Assembly: GCF_017299535.1 (NCBI RefSeq)
Contig: NZ_CP071238.1
Span: 1,054,001-1,118,000, forward strand
Direction: 5' to 3'
Length of the DNA stretch: 64,000 nt
Origin: Serratia marcescens subsp. marcescens ATCC 13880
GTDB taxonomy: Bacteria; Pseudomonadota; Gammaproteobacteria; Enterobacterales; Enterobacteriaceae
Part shown: positions 20,568 to 30,469 of the stretch, one piece after another
Layout of the letters: every line of letters starts with the position of its first letter
Position numbering within the stretch: the stretch's first letter is position 1
Program-made: the position numbers and the translations under genes
The notes under the pieces: generated by a model
What the model was told of the DNA's origin: nothing
Database searches by the model: none
What the model saw: only the letters and a program-made list of their open reading frames with translations

Positions 20568-21930
20568 ACAGCGAATTGACCAGCGCTTCCAACTGACCGC
20601 GATTGGTCTGCTTGGTATCCACCTTGACGTAGGCGCTGCGCTCTTCCGGCACCACGATCGCCTCGGCCACGCCGGGCTGCGCCTTCAGGCGGCTTTCCAG
20701 CGCCGAATCCTTCACCGCCAGTTCCGACAGCGTAATGCGCAGGCTGCTGACATACGGCGGCTCTTTCATGGTGCTGCTGATCAGGAACCAGACGGCGGCT
20801 AATACCGCGCCGGCGATAAACACCAAGCCTGCCCCCTGCAAACCGTACAGCCAGCCGCCGAGGCTGCCGCCGATCGCCACGCCGATAAACTGGCTGGTGG
20901 AGTAGACCCCCATCGCGGTGCCTTTGTAGCCGGCCGGTGACTCTTTGCTGATTAGCGAAGGCAGAATGGCTTCCATCACGTTGAAGGCCATAAAGAACAG
21001 CTGTACGCCGGCGATGATGCCCCACAGGTGCGCGCCGGAGAGCCACAGCAGCACTTCGGCGCAGAACAGCACCGCCACGCAGCCCATAAACACCTGCTTC
21101 ATGCGGCGATACTTTTCGGCATAGATGATGAACGGTACTACGGCGGCGAACGACACCAGCATGGTCACCAGGTAGACGATCCAGTGTTCGCTGGCCGCCA
21201 GCCCGGCTTTCTCCATCGCCAGCGGCAGCGCCACGAAGCTCGACATCAGCAGGATATGCAGGCACATGATGCCGACGTTGAGCTTCAGCAGGCGCGAGTT
21301 GCTCAGCACTTTGCGGAAGCTGCCGCGCACGATGCTGGACTCGCGGTTCAACAGATGGGTATCGGCGGAAGGCACTACTGCCAGAGTGATGACGATGCCG
21401 GCCAGCGCCAGCACGGCGATCATCCAGAACAACGCATGCAGGCCAAAGGCATGAGTGATGATAGGGCCCAGAACCATGGCGATGGCGAAGGTGATGCCAA
21501 AGCTGACGCCGATGAACGCCATCGCTTTGGTGCGGTTCTGCTCGCGGGTCAGATCGGAGAGCAGCGCCATTACCGCGGCGGCGATGGCGCCGGAGCCTTG
21601 CAACGCGCGGCCGAGGATCACGCCCCAGATAGAGTCAGTGACCGCGGCGATCACGCTGCCGAGGGCAAAAATCAGCAGGCCGCCGACGATCAGCGGCTTG
21701 CGGCCGATGCGATCGGACACCAGGCCGAACGGGATCTGAAACACCGCCTGCGCCAGGCCGTAGATGCCGATGGCGATGCCGATCAGCGCTTCGCTGGCGC
21801 CGTTGAGCGCCATGCCGTAGGTGGTCAGCACCGGCAATACCATAAACATGCCGAGCATGCGCAGGGAGAATACGGTGCCCAATCCCCAGGTAGCGCGGCG
21901 CTCCTGCGGGGTCATTGAATTATCGTTCAC
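20566..21930 (-). CDS. yajR: MFS transporter YajR with C-terminal YAM domain
   Basis: 454 residues if started at GTG 21930, which has GAGG 7 bases upstream and gives the exact E. coli length; an ATG at 21957 would add nine unrelated residues. Twelve membrane helices of the DHA1 type with motif A, GLVSDRIGRKPLIVGG, between helices 2 and 3. A cytosolic ferredoxin-like domain follows (about 385-454), the feature that defines YajR. Substrate is unknown; a proton-driven drug/H+ antiporter is inferred from the family. It lies between yajQ and the cyo operon, as in E. coli. Confidence 0.92.
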   Translation of the reverse strand: MNDNSMTPQERRATWGLGTVFSLRMLGMFMVLPVLTTYGMALNGASEALIGIAIGIYGLAQAVFQIPFGLVSDRIGRKPLIVGGLLIFALGSVIAAVTDSIWGVILGRALQGSGAIAAAVMALLSDLTREQNRTKAMAFIGVSFGITFAIAMVLGPIITHAFGLHALFWMIAVLALAGIVITLAVVPSADTHLLNRESSIVRGSFRKVLSNSRLLKLNVGIMCLHILLMSSFVALPLAMEKAGLAASEHWIVYLVTMLVSFAAVVPFIIYAEKYRRMKQVFMGCVAVLFCAEVLLWLSGAHLWGIIAGVQLFFMAFNVMEAILPSLISKESPAGYKGTAMGVYSTSQFIGVAIGGSLGGWLYGLQGAGLVFIAGAVLAAVWFLISSTMKEPPYVSSLRITLSELAVKDSALESRLKAQPGVAEAIVVPEERSAYVKVDTKQTNRGQLEALVNSL

Positions 21931-22083
21931 ATCAAACCTCGGTAAAAACCATGCCATCAGACGTTGAGACAGCGCCTGATGGCATGATTTCTGTAAAGCT
22001 GCGTCATTTTAGTGTGCGGGGCAGGGGGGGTAAATCGAATGTTGTTTAACAGATATTACAGTTTGGCCGCTTTTCGGCGTGAC

Positions 22084-22112
22084 AAATAAAATGGGCCGCA
22101 AAAGCGGCCCAT
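22084..22112 (-). terminator. Terminator of the cyoABCDE operon
   Basis: Perfect 9-bp stem ATGGGCCGC / GCGGCCCAT with a four-base loop. Read on the minus strand it is followed by TTTATTT. It is 17 bp past the cyoE stop. Confidence 0.9.
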
Positions 22113-22128
22113 TCACAGATGATTTGGC

Positions 22129-23022
22129 TTACCAAACGTAGGTCACCAGCGCTTCAGGCGCCGCCGTGGCGCTGAAGTCGATCGACATCATCACGCTCAG
22201 CGAGGTGATGGCGACGATGGAGAACACGAACAGTTTACGCGCCCAGACGCTGTCGTTTTCGGTCTTGTAACCGCGCAGCGCCATGCCCAGCCACCATACG
22301 CTCACCGCCGCAGCGACGATCAGGTACTTGTAGCCGGCATAACCTACCAGGGTCAGCATCAGCGTGGCGATCATAAATGCCAGGATGTAGACCGTGATGT
22401 GGTTCTTGGCGACGGAAATGCCTTTCACCACCGGCAGCACCGGAATGTTGGCCGCCTGGTAATCTTTAAAGCGGAAGATAGCGATCGCATAAGAATGCGG
22501 CATCTGCCACAGGCTAAAGATAGCCAGCAGGATCAACGCGCCGGCGTCGAACTCGTTGGTCACCGCGCAGTAGCCGATAACCGGCGGCGCGGCGCCCGAC
22601 AGGCTGCCGATCAGCGTGCCGTAGACCGAATGGCGTTTCATGTACAGGCTGTAAACGCCGACATAAACCACGAAGCCCATCACCGCCAGCCACATGGCCA
22701 GCGGGTTGGCCGCGATATACAGCAACGCGAAGCCCGCAATACCCAACACGGTCGCATAAACCAGGGTGACACTCGGCGCGATCAGGCCTTTTACCAGCAC
22801 CCGATTCTTCGTTCTCTCCATTTTCTTGTCGATGTCGCGGTCGATGTAGTTATTAAACACACAGCCCGACGCGACCACCAACGAGACACCCACCAGGGTG
22901 GCGAGAAACAGGGGATAGTCGATGCTCCCTTTGGAAGCGAGCAGGAATCCCCCAACGACAGAAATTAAATTGCCGAAAATAATTCCTGGTTTAGTGACTT
23001 GCAGGTATTGCTTAATCATCAC
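22129..23022 (-). CDS. cyoE: Protoheme IX farnesyltransferase (heme O synthase)
   Basis: 297 residues. CyoE attaches a farnesyl group to heme b to make heme O for cytochrome bo3. A UbiA-type polytopic membrane protein with about nine helices. The prenyl-diphosphate site is the aspartate-rich [18 protein letters not shown] (near residue 65-80), and a second conserved segment is [20 protein letters not shown]. It is the last gene of cyoABCDE, 14 bp after cyoD, and is followed by a terminator. Confidence 0.98.
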   Translation of the reverse strand: MMIKQYLQVTKPGIIFGNLISVVGGFLLASKGSIDYPLFLATLVGVSLVVASGCVFNNYIDRDIDKKMERTKNRVLVKGLIAPSVTLVYATVLGIAGFALLYIAANPLAMWLAVMGFVVYVGVYSLYMKRHSVYGTLIGSLSGAAPPVIGYCAVTNEFDAGALILLAIFSLWQMPHSYAIAIFRFKDYQAANIPVLPVVKGISVAKNHITVYILAFMIATLMLTLVGYAGYKYLIVAAAVSVWWLGMALRGYKTENDSVWARKLFVFSIVAITSLSVMMSIDFSATAAPEALVTYVW

Positions 23023-23036
23023 GTGCAGCTCAGCTC

Positions 23037-23375
23037 TTAATCGACCATCATATTGATGTTGAGGTTGTACATAATCCAGAGTGAACCTACAACAACGATA
23101 CCGATGATCATAGCGGTGAACAGCAATGCCACCAGGTTCCAGCGCTCTTCCGATGAGGTGTTCATGTGCAGGAAGTAAACCAGGTGAACAATCACCTGGA
23201 TAACCGCCATACCGACAACAACCGCCAGGATGGTGGAATGAGAGGCGGAGCCGTTCATTACCATCGCAAATGGAATTACCGTCAGGATGATCGACAGGAT
23301 AAAGCCGATCAGGTATGACTTCACGCTGCCGTGGCTTGCGCCGCCGTGAGAGGTTTCATGGGATGAATGGCTCAT
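23037..23375 (-). CDS. cyoD: Cytochrome bo3 ubiquinol oxidase subunit IV
   Basis: 112 residues from the ATG at 23375; the frame is open further upstream but that part is a shadow of cyoC. A His-rich soluble N-terminus ([17 protein letters not shown]) is followed by three membrane helices, including the segment [19 protein letters not shown]. CyoD is a small accessory subunit that aids assembly of the CuB site. Its start overlaps the cyoC stop by one base (TAATG), so translation is coupled. Confidence 0.97.
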   Translation of the reverse strand: MSHSSHETSHGGASHGSVKSYLIGFILSIILTVIPFAMVMNGSASHSTILAVVVGMAVIQVIVHLVYFLHMNTSSEERWNLVALLFTAMIIGIVVVGSLWIMYNLNINMMVD

Positions 23376-23989
23376 TACATAACCCCCAGCAGGTAGACAA
23401 CGGTAAATACGCAGATCCAGACCACGTCCAGGAAGTGCCAGAACAGGCTCAGGCACATCAGGCGGGTTTTGTTGGTCGCGGTCAGGCCGAACTTGCTCAC
23501 CTGAATCATCAGCACGATGATCCAAATCAGGCCGGAAGTCACGTGCAGACCGTGGGTGCCGACCAGCGCGAAGAAGCTGGACAGGAACGCGCTGCGATCC
23601 GGACCGAAGCCTTCGGCGATCAGGTGATGGAATTCATAGATTTCCATCGCCACGAAGCCCAGACCAAACAGGAAGGTCAGGAACAACCAGGTGTTTACAC
23701 CGCCAACTTTACCCTTGTTCATGGCGATCATCGCCATGCCGTAGGTGATGGAGCTGAACAACAGCAGGAAAGTTTCGACCAGGACAAACTTCAGGTCGAA
23801 GATGTCTTTGCCTGAGGGACCGCCAGCGGTCCCGTTCACCAGGACTGCATAAGTCGCGAACAAGCTCGCAAACAAAATACAGTCGCTCATCAGGTAGATC
23901 CAGAATCCGAAGACTTTGGTCTCTCCCGCGTCGTGGTGCCCATGCTCTGCATGGGCTGCGTTATGATTGGTCAGAGTTTCAGTTGACAT
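23375..23989 (-). CDS. cyoC: Cytochrome bo3 ubiquinol oxidase subunit III
   Basis: 204 residues with five membrane helices of the cytochrome oxidase subunit III family; the N-terminus carries several His residues ([16 protein letters not shown]). Marks include [38 protein letters not shown] and [26 protein letters not shown] segments at the end. It overlaps the end of cyoB by 11 bp and cyoD by one base, as expected for a tightly coupled operon. Confidence 0.98.
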   Translation of the reverse strand: MSTETLTNHNAAHAEHGHHDAGETKVFGFWIYLMSDCILFASLFATYAVLVNGTAGGPSGKDIFDLKFVLVETFLLLFSSITYGMAMIAMNKGKVGGVNTWLFLTFLFGLGFVAMEIYEFHHLIAEGFGPDRSAFLSSFFALVGTHGLHVTSGLIWIIVLMIQVSKFGLTATNKTRLMCLSLFWHFLDVVWICVFTVVYLLGVM

Positions 23990-25970
23990 GGTTCACGCCT
24001 GCTTTACGGATTTGTTCGTAGTGTTGGTTCTCAATGCGCTCGATTTCATCAACCTGCACATAGTAGTCAACATCGTGATCGAAGCTCTTGCCGATCCAGA
24101 CAACGATCATACCGATGAAGCCGGCCAGAGCCATCCACCAGATTTCCCAAATCATTGCGAAACCGAATACCAGGCTGAAGAAGGCGATGATAACGCCGGC
24201 GCCGGTGTTCTTAGGCATATGAATCGGTTCGTATTTAGCCGGTTTCTTATACGCTTCGCCTTTTTCTTTCATGTCCCAGAATTCATCACGGTCATGAATC
24301 TGCGGCACTACGGCAAAGTTATAGAACGGCGGTGGAGACGAGGTTGACCACTCCAGAGTACGAGCACCCCATGGGTCACCGGTCAGATCGCGGTTCTGTT
24401 CGCGGTCACGGATACTGACGAAGATCTGGGTCAGCTGGCACAGGATGCCGCAGGCGATCAGCGCCGCACCGCCGGCTGCAACCAGCAGCAGAGGGTGGAA
24501 CTCAGGGTTGATGTTCTGGCTGATACGACGGGTCATGCCCATAAAGCCCAATGCGTACAGCGGCATGAAGGCGGTGAAGAAGCCGATGATCCAGAACCAG
24601 AACGCGCGGATGCCCCATTTTTCGTTCAGCGTGAAGCCGAAGGATTTCGGGAACCAGTAGGTCAGGCCCGCGAAGCAACCGAACACCACGCCGCCGATGA
24701 TGACGTTGTGGAAGTGTGCGATCAGGAACAGGCTGTTGTGCAGCACGAAGTTCGCGCCCGGCACCGCCAGCAGAACGCCGGTCATACCACCCACAGAGAA
24801 GGTGATGATGAAGCCAACGGTCCACAGCATCGCGGAGTTGAGCTTGATACGGCCCTGATACATGGTGAACAGCCAGTTGAAGATTTTCACCCCGGTCGGG
24901 ATGGAAATGATCATGGTGGCGATACCGAAGAAGGCGTTAACGTTCGCGCCGGACCCCATGGTGAAGAAGTGGTGCAGCCAGACGATGAACGACAGAACGG
25001 TGATCGCGATGGTTGCCCATACCAGTGAGGTATAGCCGAACAGGCGTTTTCTGGAGAAGGTCGCGGTGACTTCGGAGAACACGCCGAACACCGGCAGAAC
25101 CAGGATATACACCTCTGGGTGACCCCAGGCCCAAATCAGGTTGATGTACATCATCATGTTGCCGCCCATATCATTGGTGAAGAAATGGGTGCCCAGATAG
25201 CGATCCAGGGTCAGCAGCGCGATGGTGACGGTCAGAATTGGGAAAGAAACGATGATCAGGACGTTGGTACACAGCGCCGCCCAGGTGAACACCGGCATCT
25301 TCATCATAGGCATGCCAGGGGCACGCATCTTCAGAATGGTGGCGAAGAAGTTCACGCCGGTCAGCAGGGTACCCAGACCGGAAATCTGCAGACTCCAGAT
25401 CCAGTAATCGACCCCGACGCCAGGACTGTACTCTTTACCCGACAGCGGCGGATACGCCAGCCAACCGGTCTGAGCGAATTCACCGACCCCCAGGGAGATG
25501 TTGATCAGCACAACGCCCACCACGAAGAACCAGAAGCTCAGGGAGTTCAGGAACGGGAAGGCGACGTCGCGCGCACCGATTTGCAGCGGCACCACGACGT
25601 TCATCAGGCCGACCACGAAAGGCATCGCCATGAAGAAGATCATGATAACGCCGTGCGCGGTGAAGATCTGGTCGTAGTGGTGCGGCGGCAGGAACCCGGC
25701 TTCGCCGGCGGACGCCAACGCCTGCTGGCTACGCATCATGATGGCGTCGGCGAAGCCGCGCAGCAGCATGACCATCGCCACGATGATGTACATGATACCA
25801 ATTTTTTTATGGTCGACCGAAGTCAGCCATTCGCTCCACAGCCACTTCCATTTGCCGAAATACGTCAGCAGCGCCAGCACTGCCAGGCCCCCGACAATAA
25901 TTGCGGCTACGGTGACCATGATGATCGGTTCGTGGTACGGAACCGCATCAAGTGTTAATTTTCCCAACAT
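23979..25970 (-). CDS. cyoB: Cytochrome bo3 ubiquinol oxidase subunit I
   Basis: 663 residues, the catalytic subunit of the proton-pumping terminal oxidase used at high oxygen. It holds low-spin heme b, heme O3 and CuB in the inner membrane. Key parts are [16 protein letters not shown] (heme b His near 106), [17 protein letters not shown] (CuB His and the cross-linked Tyr near 284-288), WLHHFFTMG (CuB His-His near 333) and the late [10 protein letters not shown] (heme His residues near 419). The segment [11 protein letters not shown] is the usual start of the core. It starts 3 bp after cyoA. Confidence 0.99.
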   Translation of the reverse strand: MLGKLTLDAVPYHEPIIMVTVAAIIVGGLAVLALLTYFGKWKWLWSEWLTSVDHKKIGIMYIIVAMVMLLRGFADAIMMRSQQALASAGEAGFLPPHHYDQIFTAHGVIMIFFMAMPFVVGLMNVVVPLQIGARDVAFPFLNSLSFWFFVVGVVLINISLGVGEFAQTGWLAYPPLSGKEYSPGVGVDYWIWSLQISGLGTLLTGVNFFATILKMRAPGMPMMKMPVFTWAALCTNVLIIVSFPILTVTIALLTLDRYLGTHFFTNDMGGNMMMYINLIWAWGHPEVYILVLPVFGVFSEVTATFSRKRLFGYTSLVWATIAITVLSFIVWLHHFFTMGSGANVNAFFGIATMIISIPTGVKIFNWLFTMYQGRIKLNSAMLWTVGFIITFSVGGMTGVLLAVPGANFVLHNSLFLIAHFHNVIIGGVVFGCFAGLTYWFPKSFGFTLNEKWGIRAFWFWIIGFFTAFMPLYALGFMGMTRRISQNINPEFHPLLLVAAGGAALIACGILCQLTQIFVSIRDREQNRDLTGDPWGARTLEWSTSSPPPFYNFAVVPQIHDRDEFWDMKEKGEAYKKPAKYEPIHMPKNTGAGVIIAFFSLVFGFAMIWEIWWMALAGFIGMIVVWIGKSFDHDVDYYVQVDEIERIENQHYEQIRKAGVNHVN

Positions 25971-25973
25971 CAG

Positions 25974-26924
25974 TTATTCCTCGGCTCCGGCGTGAGCAGC
26001 ATGTTCACCCATGTCCATACCTTGGCTCATGTCCATGCCTTCGTGCGCGCCAGCGCCCTTGTGCATATCCATGTCGCCCATGAATTTGGCAATTGTTTCT
26101 TTGAACAAATTCGGTTTGACAGCGGCAAAGTACTCAACCGGGTTGTTTTCACTCGGCTCTGCCAGTTTGTTAAAGTCGTCGGTGGTGTTCAGGTTTTTAG
26201 ACGATGCCTTCACCTTGGCCACCCACTGATCGAAGTCGCCTTCGGTCGGGGTAACGATCGCGGTGAATTTCATACCGGAGAAGCCTGCGCCGCTGTAGCT
26301 GCTGGAGATGCCTTTGTAGGCACCGGCTTCGTTGCCGATCAGGTGCAGTTTGGTCTGCATGCCGGCCATCGCATAAATCTGTCCACCCAACTGCGGGATA
26401 AAGAACGAGTTCATTACCGAGTTAGAGGTGATCTTGAATTCGACTGGAACATCTTTCGGGAAAGCCAGCTCATTAACGGTCGCAATGCCTTGTTCCGGGT
26501 AGATGAACAGCCATTTCCAGTCGAGCGACACCACTTCGATCGTCATCGGCTTCTTGTCGGTGACAATCGGCTTGAACGGATCGAGTTCGTGGGTGGTCTT
26601 CCAGGTAATGGTGCCAAGGATGGCGATGATAATGATAGGAATGGTCCAGACGACCGCTTCGATCTTGTTGGAGTGGGCCCAGTTCGGACTGTACTTGGCG
26701 TCTTTGTTGGAAGCGCGATACTTCCAGGCAAAGGCGAACGCCATGAAGATAACTGGCACCACTACGATCAACATCAACGCGATTGCAGTGATAATCAGTG
26801 TCCGTTGCTCAACACCAATTGCTCCTTTGGGATTCATCAAAACCATATCGCAGCCACTGAGCAATACAGTGCCTGCGATTAATGACAGCATCCCAATACT
26901 TTTATTGTATTTCTTAAGTCTCAT
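25974..26924 (-). CDS. cyoA: Cytochrome bo3 ubiquinol oxidase subunit II (lipoprotein)
   Basis: 316 residues. A lipoprotein signal ends at LLSGC with Cys25 as the lipidation site; two further membrane helices follow (about 41-66 and 88-108). The periplasmic cupredoxin-like domain lacks CuA ligands, as normal for quinol oxidases. The C-terminus is rich in Met, His and Gly (for example [18 protein letters not shown]), longer and more His/Met-rich than I expect of the E. coli protein. First gene of the operon, with a clear promoter 50 bp upstream. Confidence 0.98.
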   Translation of the reverse strand: MRLKKYNKSIGMLSLIAGTVLLSGCDMVLMNPKGAIGVEQRTLIITAIALMLIVVVPVIFMAFAFAWKYRASNKDAKYSPNWAHSNKIEAVVWTIPIIIIAILGTITWKTTHELDPFKPIVTDKKPMTIEVVSLDWKWLFIYPEQGIATVNELAFPKDVPVEFKITSNSVMNSFFIPQLGGQIYAMAGMQTKLHLIGNEAGAYKGISSSYSGAGFSGMKFTAIVTPTEGDFDQWVAKVKASSKNLNTTDDFNKLAEPSENNPVEYFAAVKPNLFKETIAKFMGDMDMHKGAGAHEGMDMSQGMDMGEHAAHAGAEE

Positions 26925-26973
26925 CTAACGACCTCAATAACAAAGGCTCAATTGTCGTTTCATGTGTGCGGGC

Positions 26974-27002
26974 ATTTTACGGGAAGGTTGCAGTACTGTA
27001 AA
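26974..27002 (-). promoter_or_regulatory. Sigma-70 promoter of cyoABCDE
   Basis: On the minus strand a -35 TTTACA (26997-27002) is separated by exactly 17 bp from a -10 TAAAAT (26974-26979). Transcription would begin near 26967, about 43 bases before the cyoA ATG. Confidence 0.8.
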
Positions 27003-27336
27003 CATGCTTAAGGGAGTGTCAGCGGCTTGTTGACACTTTCTGTTAAGGGGGTCACAGATGTAACCCTGCGTGACAATTTACCAATGACAACAACGCGTTG
27101 GCACGCTGAATCGTGACGAGCAGCCCGTATGTTAAGGAAAACTAAAGGTATGATGAATTTGGCGAAGAAATGCGCGGCGGGGAAATACGCAGAAAAGGTT
27201 TATTTAATGTAAAATAATTGTGTCTTAAAGGTGAATTTAATTTTATTTCCGAGCGCGGCAGTCGGATAAAAAAATAATTTCCGCGCCGATTATCTTTTTT
27301 TACCGAAATAAATATACCCCCGGATCGCTTTTTTTT

Positions 27337-27358
27337 CGGCCGGCGAAATCACCGGCCG
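27337..27358. other. Hairpin directly after ampG
   Basis: Stem CGGCCGG / CCGGCCG around an 8-base loop, within 10 bp of the ampG stop. On the ampG strand it is followed by A rather than T, so it is not a standard intrinsic terminator; it could block 3' exonucleases or pause polymerase. Confidence 0.5.
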
Positions 27359-27364
27359 TTCAGA

Positions 27365-28843
27365 TTATGCCAAACGGGTGCGGCGCAGGGCGAGGTAATC
27401 CAACGTACTGCCCATTGCGACGCCGAGCAGGCTCAGCGCGGCGCCGATCTGCAGCAGCCGATCGGCCAACTGCGGGGCCTGCGTCCACTCCAGCGCATTG
27501 GCGATAAGCAACAGCAACCACAGGCCCAACAGCGAACAGCCTAGCGTCAGCAAGCGCAGTGCCCAACGGTAAGATTCTGAAAACTCGGTGCGCGGCATAA
27601 AATTGCCATGCTGCTGGGTGTGCTCCAGCGTCTGACGACAGATACCGAGCAGCAGCAAGCCGGGCAGGGCAGCGGCGATAGAGAACAGGTAGAACAGCGG
27701 CCAACCGTGGGCTTCGACGAACCAGCCGGCGATCGGGCCGACATAGACACGCCCTACGGCGGACAGCGCCGACAGCAGCGCGAACTGGGTGGCGGAGAAC
27801 GACCGGTTGCACAGCGTCATCAGCAACGCCACGAAGGCCGCGGTGCCCATGCCGCCACACAGATTTTCGAGGAAGATGGCGCTGCCCATGGTGAGCAGGC
27901 TCTTGTCGGTCACCGCCAGGATCCAATACCCGAGATTGGAGACCGCCTGCAGGACGCCGAACAGCATCAGCGCGCGGAACAGGCTGAGACGCTGCATCAG
28001 CACGCCGCCGAACAGGGCGCCGACGATGGTCGCGAACAGGCCGAGGGTTTTGTTCACCAGCCCGACTTCACCGGCGTCGAACCCCACGCCGCGGATCAGG
28101 AAGGTGGTACTCAGGCTGCCGGCGAAAGCGTCGCCCATTTTGTACATCACGATCAGCAGCAGGATCAGCCAGGCGTTGTTGCGGCCGAAGAAGTCGCGCA
28201 GCGGCGCGACGACCGCCTGTTCCATGGTGCGCGGCGCCGGGATGTTTTCGTCCGGCTCCGGCGCCAGCAGCGTAGCGGCCACGCCGATCAGCATCAACCC
28301 GGCCATCAGCCAGTAGGTAGCTTGCCAGCCGAAATAGCGGTCCGCCAGCCACAGCGCCAGGCCGCCGGAAACCAGCATCGCCAGCCGATAACCCAGCACC
28401 GAGATCGCCGCGCCCGTGCCCCGTTCTTCGGCTTTCAGCAGATCGGTTTTATAGGCGTCGAACACGATATCTTGCGAGGCGGAGCAGAACGCCACCAGCA
28501 CCGCCAACGCCGCCAGCCACCACAGGTGCTGCGCGGGCTGCATAAAGCCCATCGCCACAATCGCCGCCACCAGCAACAGCTGGCTGATCAGCAGCCAACC
28601 GCGCCGCCGCCCGAGAAACGGCGGGGTATAGCGGTCCATGAACGGCGACCAGAGGAATTTGAAGACGTAGGCCTGGCCCACCAGCGAGAAGATGCCGATG
28701 GTTTTCAGATCGATATTTTCGACGGTCATCCAGGCTTGCAGCGTGCCGGAGGTCAATGCCAGCGGCAGACCCGACGCGAAGCCCAGCAGCAGCAGAATGG
28801 CGGAGTTACGCTGGGTGAAGATGTTCAAATAGTGTTTCGACAT
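27365..28843 (-). CDS. ampG: Muropeptide (anhydromuropeptide) MFS permease AmpG
   Basis: 492 residues from the ATG at 28843; the open frame starts 13 codons earlier without family match. AmpG imports GlcNAc-anhydroMurNAc peptides for cell-wall recycling and is needed for induction of chromosomal AmpC beta-lactamases. About 14 membrane helices; marks are LLLGFASGLPLALTSGTLQAW, the loop KFLWSPFMDRYTPPFLGRRRGW and SASQDIVFDAYKTDLL. It follows yajG by 51 bp in a two-gene unit, as in E. coli. Confidence 0.97.
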   Translation of the reverse strand: MSKHYLNIFTQRNSAILLLLGFASGLPLALTSGTLQAWMTVENIDLKTIGIFSLVGQAYVFKFLWSPFMDRYTPPFLGRRRGWLLISQLLLVAAIVAMGFMQPAQHLWWLAALAVLVAFCSASQDIVFDAYKTDLLKAEERGTGAAISVLGYRLAMLVSGGLALWLADRYFGWQATYWLMAGLMLIGVAATLLAPEPDENIPAPRTMEQAVVAPLRDFFGRNNAWLILLLIVMYKMGDAFAGSLSTTFLIRGVGFDAGEVGLVNKTLGLFATIVGALFGGVLMQRLSLFRALMLFGVLQAVSNLGYWILAVTDKSLLTMGSAIFLENLCGGMGTAAFVALLMTLCNRSFSATQFALLSALSAVGRVYVGPIAGWFVEAHGWPLFYLFSIAAALPGLLLLGICRQTLEHTQQHGNFMPRTEFSESYRWALRLLTLGCSLLGLWLLLLIANALEWTQAPQLADRLLQIGAALSLLGVAMGSTLDYLALRRTRLA

Positions 28844-28894
28844 GAGTTCCCTGTCTGCGCCGCCCGATCCGCCGGGCGGCACAAGGCGCGGCGA

Positions 28895-29473
28895 TTAACG
28901 CGCGTTTTGCTTGATGAAATCGTTGACGCTGGTGTCCTGAGCCATGTCGGCGATCACGTCGCCCAGCACGGAGTTGACGGCGTCGGTGATCTTCTCGTTG
29001 GTCGCCGTGAAGGCGCCCTGCACGTTATAGGTCGAGCGGTAATTCTTCACCTGCTTGTTGCCGTTCTTCGCCTGGGCGATGATCGAGATGTCGGCTTTGG
29101 TGGTGATGTTGTAGCGCAGGTTACCTTCGGCGACGTCCGCGTACAGATTATTGACGACGATTTGCAGCGCCACCGGGCCGTCGGCGCCGATCATGTAGCC
29201 ACGTGCGCCCATCTGTTTCTCCAGCACTTCCTGCAGCAGGAAACGCAGATCGCGCGATGGCGTCAGCGTGACCAGCTGGCCGTCGCGGTTCACCTTGGCC
29301 AGCGCCTGGTCGGTGCGCTGATCCGCGCCGTTGATGCTGACAGTGATGCCCTGCAGGGTAGGATCCTGCTGCGGCAGAACGATTTTCGGCGTGACGTTCA
29401 GGGTGTTGCTGCTGGTCGCGCAGCCGGCCAGCAGCAGGGCGGCCAGCAAAGGAAGACAAAGTTTCTTTAACAT
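28895..29473 (-). CDS. yajG: YajG family lipoprotein
   Basis: 192 residues. Lipobox LLAGC places the acylated Cys at 18. The mature part has the DUF pattern of YajG: TPKIVLPQQDPTL, ITVSINGADQRTDQALAKV, and a C-terminal helix ending SVNDFIKQNAR. Function is not established. It is upstream of ampG on the same strand and diverges from bolA over 314 bp, exactly as in E. coli, which supports the call. Confidence 0.93.
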   Translation of the reverse strand: MLKKLCLPLLAALLLAGCATSSNTLNVTPKIVLPQQDPTLQGITVSINGADQRTDQALAKVNRDGQLVTLTPSRDLRFLLQEVLEKQMGARGYMIGADGPVALQIVVNNLYADVAEGNLRYNITTKADISIIAQAKNGNKQVKNYRSTYNVQGAFTATNEKITDAVNSVLGDVIADMAQDTSVNDFIKQNAR

Positions 29474-29787
29474 GTTTTCTGTCTCATTCTCGATGGATTT
29501 AGCAATAATCAGAGCGGGATAGCCGACAACAAATTGCCGACATCATAGCATCGCCGCCGTGCGGTGGAAGCGCGGAAGGCGCCTGAGTGACAAATTTTTA
29601 CCTGCCGTTGATAAAAACACGCTTTTTTGGCCCGCTCAATCGGATAATCCCCCAAGCGGCGGGGATGGCGCTCATCATTTGACCGCAGAAAAGAGAAATT
29701 TGTCCCGGCGATGGTCTAAACGGGGGAAAACCGGCTAATATTGAACTAGATGGGCACGGTCCTCTGCCGGTGTTGTAAGGAGATCCT
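29474..29787. other. yajG-bolA divergent intergenic region with a gearbox-like -10
   Basis: This 314-bp region holds no ORF. On the plus strand CGGCTAATA at 29732-29740 resembles the gearbox -10 of E. coli bolA (CGGCTAGTA), which is expressed in stationary phase; I see no good CTGCAA -35. AAGGAG lies 5 bases before the bolA ATG. The remainder is not interpreted. Confidence 0.5.
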
Positions 29788-30102
29788 ATGATTCGCGAGC
29801 AAATAGAAGCAAAGTTAAGGGCGGCGTTTGAGCCCGCGTATCTGGAAGTCGTTGATGAAAGCTATCGTCATAACGTTCCGGCGGGTTCAGAAAGCCATTT
29901 CAAAGTGGTATTGGTCAGCGATCGCTTCGTCGGCGAACGTTTTTTGACGCGCCACCGCTCCATCTACGGCGTATTGTCGGAGGAGCTGGCGGACGGCGTA
30001 CACGCGCTGGCGCTGCATACCTATACGCTCAAAGAGTGGGAAGGTCTGCAGGATACCGTGCCGGCCTCGCCGCCGTGCCGCGGCGCGGGCACGCTGGCCT
30101 GA
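29788..30102 (+). CDS. bolA: BolA family transcriptional/iron-sulfur regulator
   Basis: 104 residues. BolA acts with monothiol glutaredoxin GrxD in iron-sulfur handling and affects cell shape and stationary-phase gene expression. The class II KH-like fold is visible: [25 protein letters not shown], the [14 protein letters not shown] strand-turn, [13 protein letters not shown], and the invariant His in [13 protein letters not shown] near the end. It diverges from yajG and precedes tig. A strong terminator follows. Confidence 0.98.
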   Translation: MIREQIEAKLRAAFEPAYLEVVDESYRHNVPAGSESHFKVVLVSDRFVGERFLTRHRSIYGVLSEELADGVHALALHTYTLKEWEGLQDTVPASPPCRGAGTLA

Positions 30103-30168
30103 GGGGGAAATTTTCAGGTATCAGTGGAACTTTGCCCTTGAATTAGGGTATTACTACTGACGAATTTT

Positions 30169-30197
30169 GAAACGGCCTGCGGGCCGTTTCTGTTTTT
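30169..30197 (+). terminator. Intrinsic terminator after bolA
   Basis: 9-bp stem GAAACGGCC / GGCCGTTTC with a 4-base loop, then TGTTTTT. It separates bolA from tig. The rest of the 367-bp gap up to 30469 holds the tig promoter and leader and no ORF. Confidence 0.9.
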
Positions 30198-30312
30198 GAC
30201 GACGACACGGCCGACGCGCAATGTGGCCAACGTTCGGTCTGTTTTGGCGGCCTTTTGGCGATCGAATCGGCAAAAGTGTGAGTTTTAGCGCGCCTGCGCC
30301 GCCTAGCTTTCC

Positions 30313-30341
30313 TCGACTCGCCACGCATGCGCCGCTATAAT
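30313..30341 (+). promoter_or_regulatory. Promoter of tig
   Basis: Perfect -10 TATAAT at 30336-30341 with TCGACT (four of six to consensus) 17 bp upstream at 30313-30318. The predicted leader is about 120 bases. Confidence 0.75.
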
Positions 30342-30469
30342 GTCGCGTCTTATTTTTCCGGAATGGTTTCGGGACGCTTCTGTCATCAGGGAACTCGGTT
30401 CTTATCTGTAGCCGTCCTGGTTCTTGGAACGGAGTTGACCGAGCACTGTGATTTTTTTGAGGTAACAAG

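Larger units (their letters stand above)
26925..27364. other. Gene-free 440-bp region upstream of cyoA
   Basis: No ORF with coding character is seen on either strand. The cyoA-proximal part holds the promoter described separately. The part from about 27150 to 27335 is unusually rich in A and T, with runs such as AAAAAAATAATTT and eight T at 27329-27336, in contrast to the flanking genes. A role in binding ArcA, Fnr, Fur or H-NS-type proteins is plausible but no full consensus was found by eye. Confidence 0.6.

Noticed and set aside
27608..29470. 620-codon plus-strand open frame across ampG and yajG
   Set aside because: Antisense to two recognised genes; product dominated by Gln, His and Arg.
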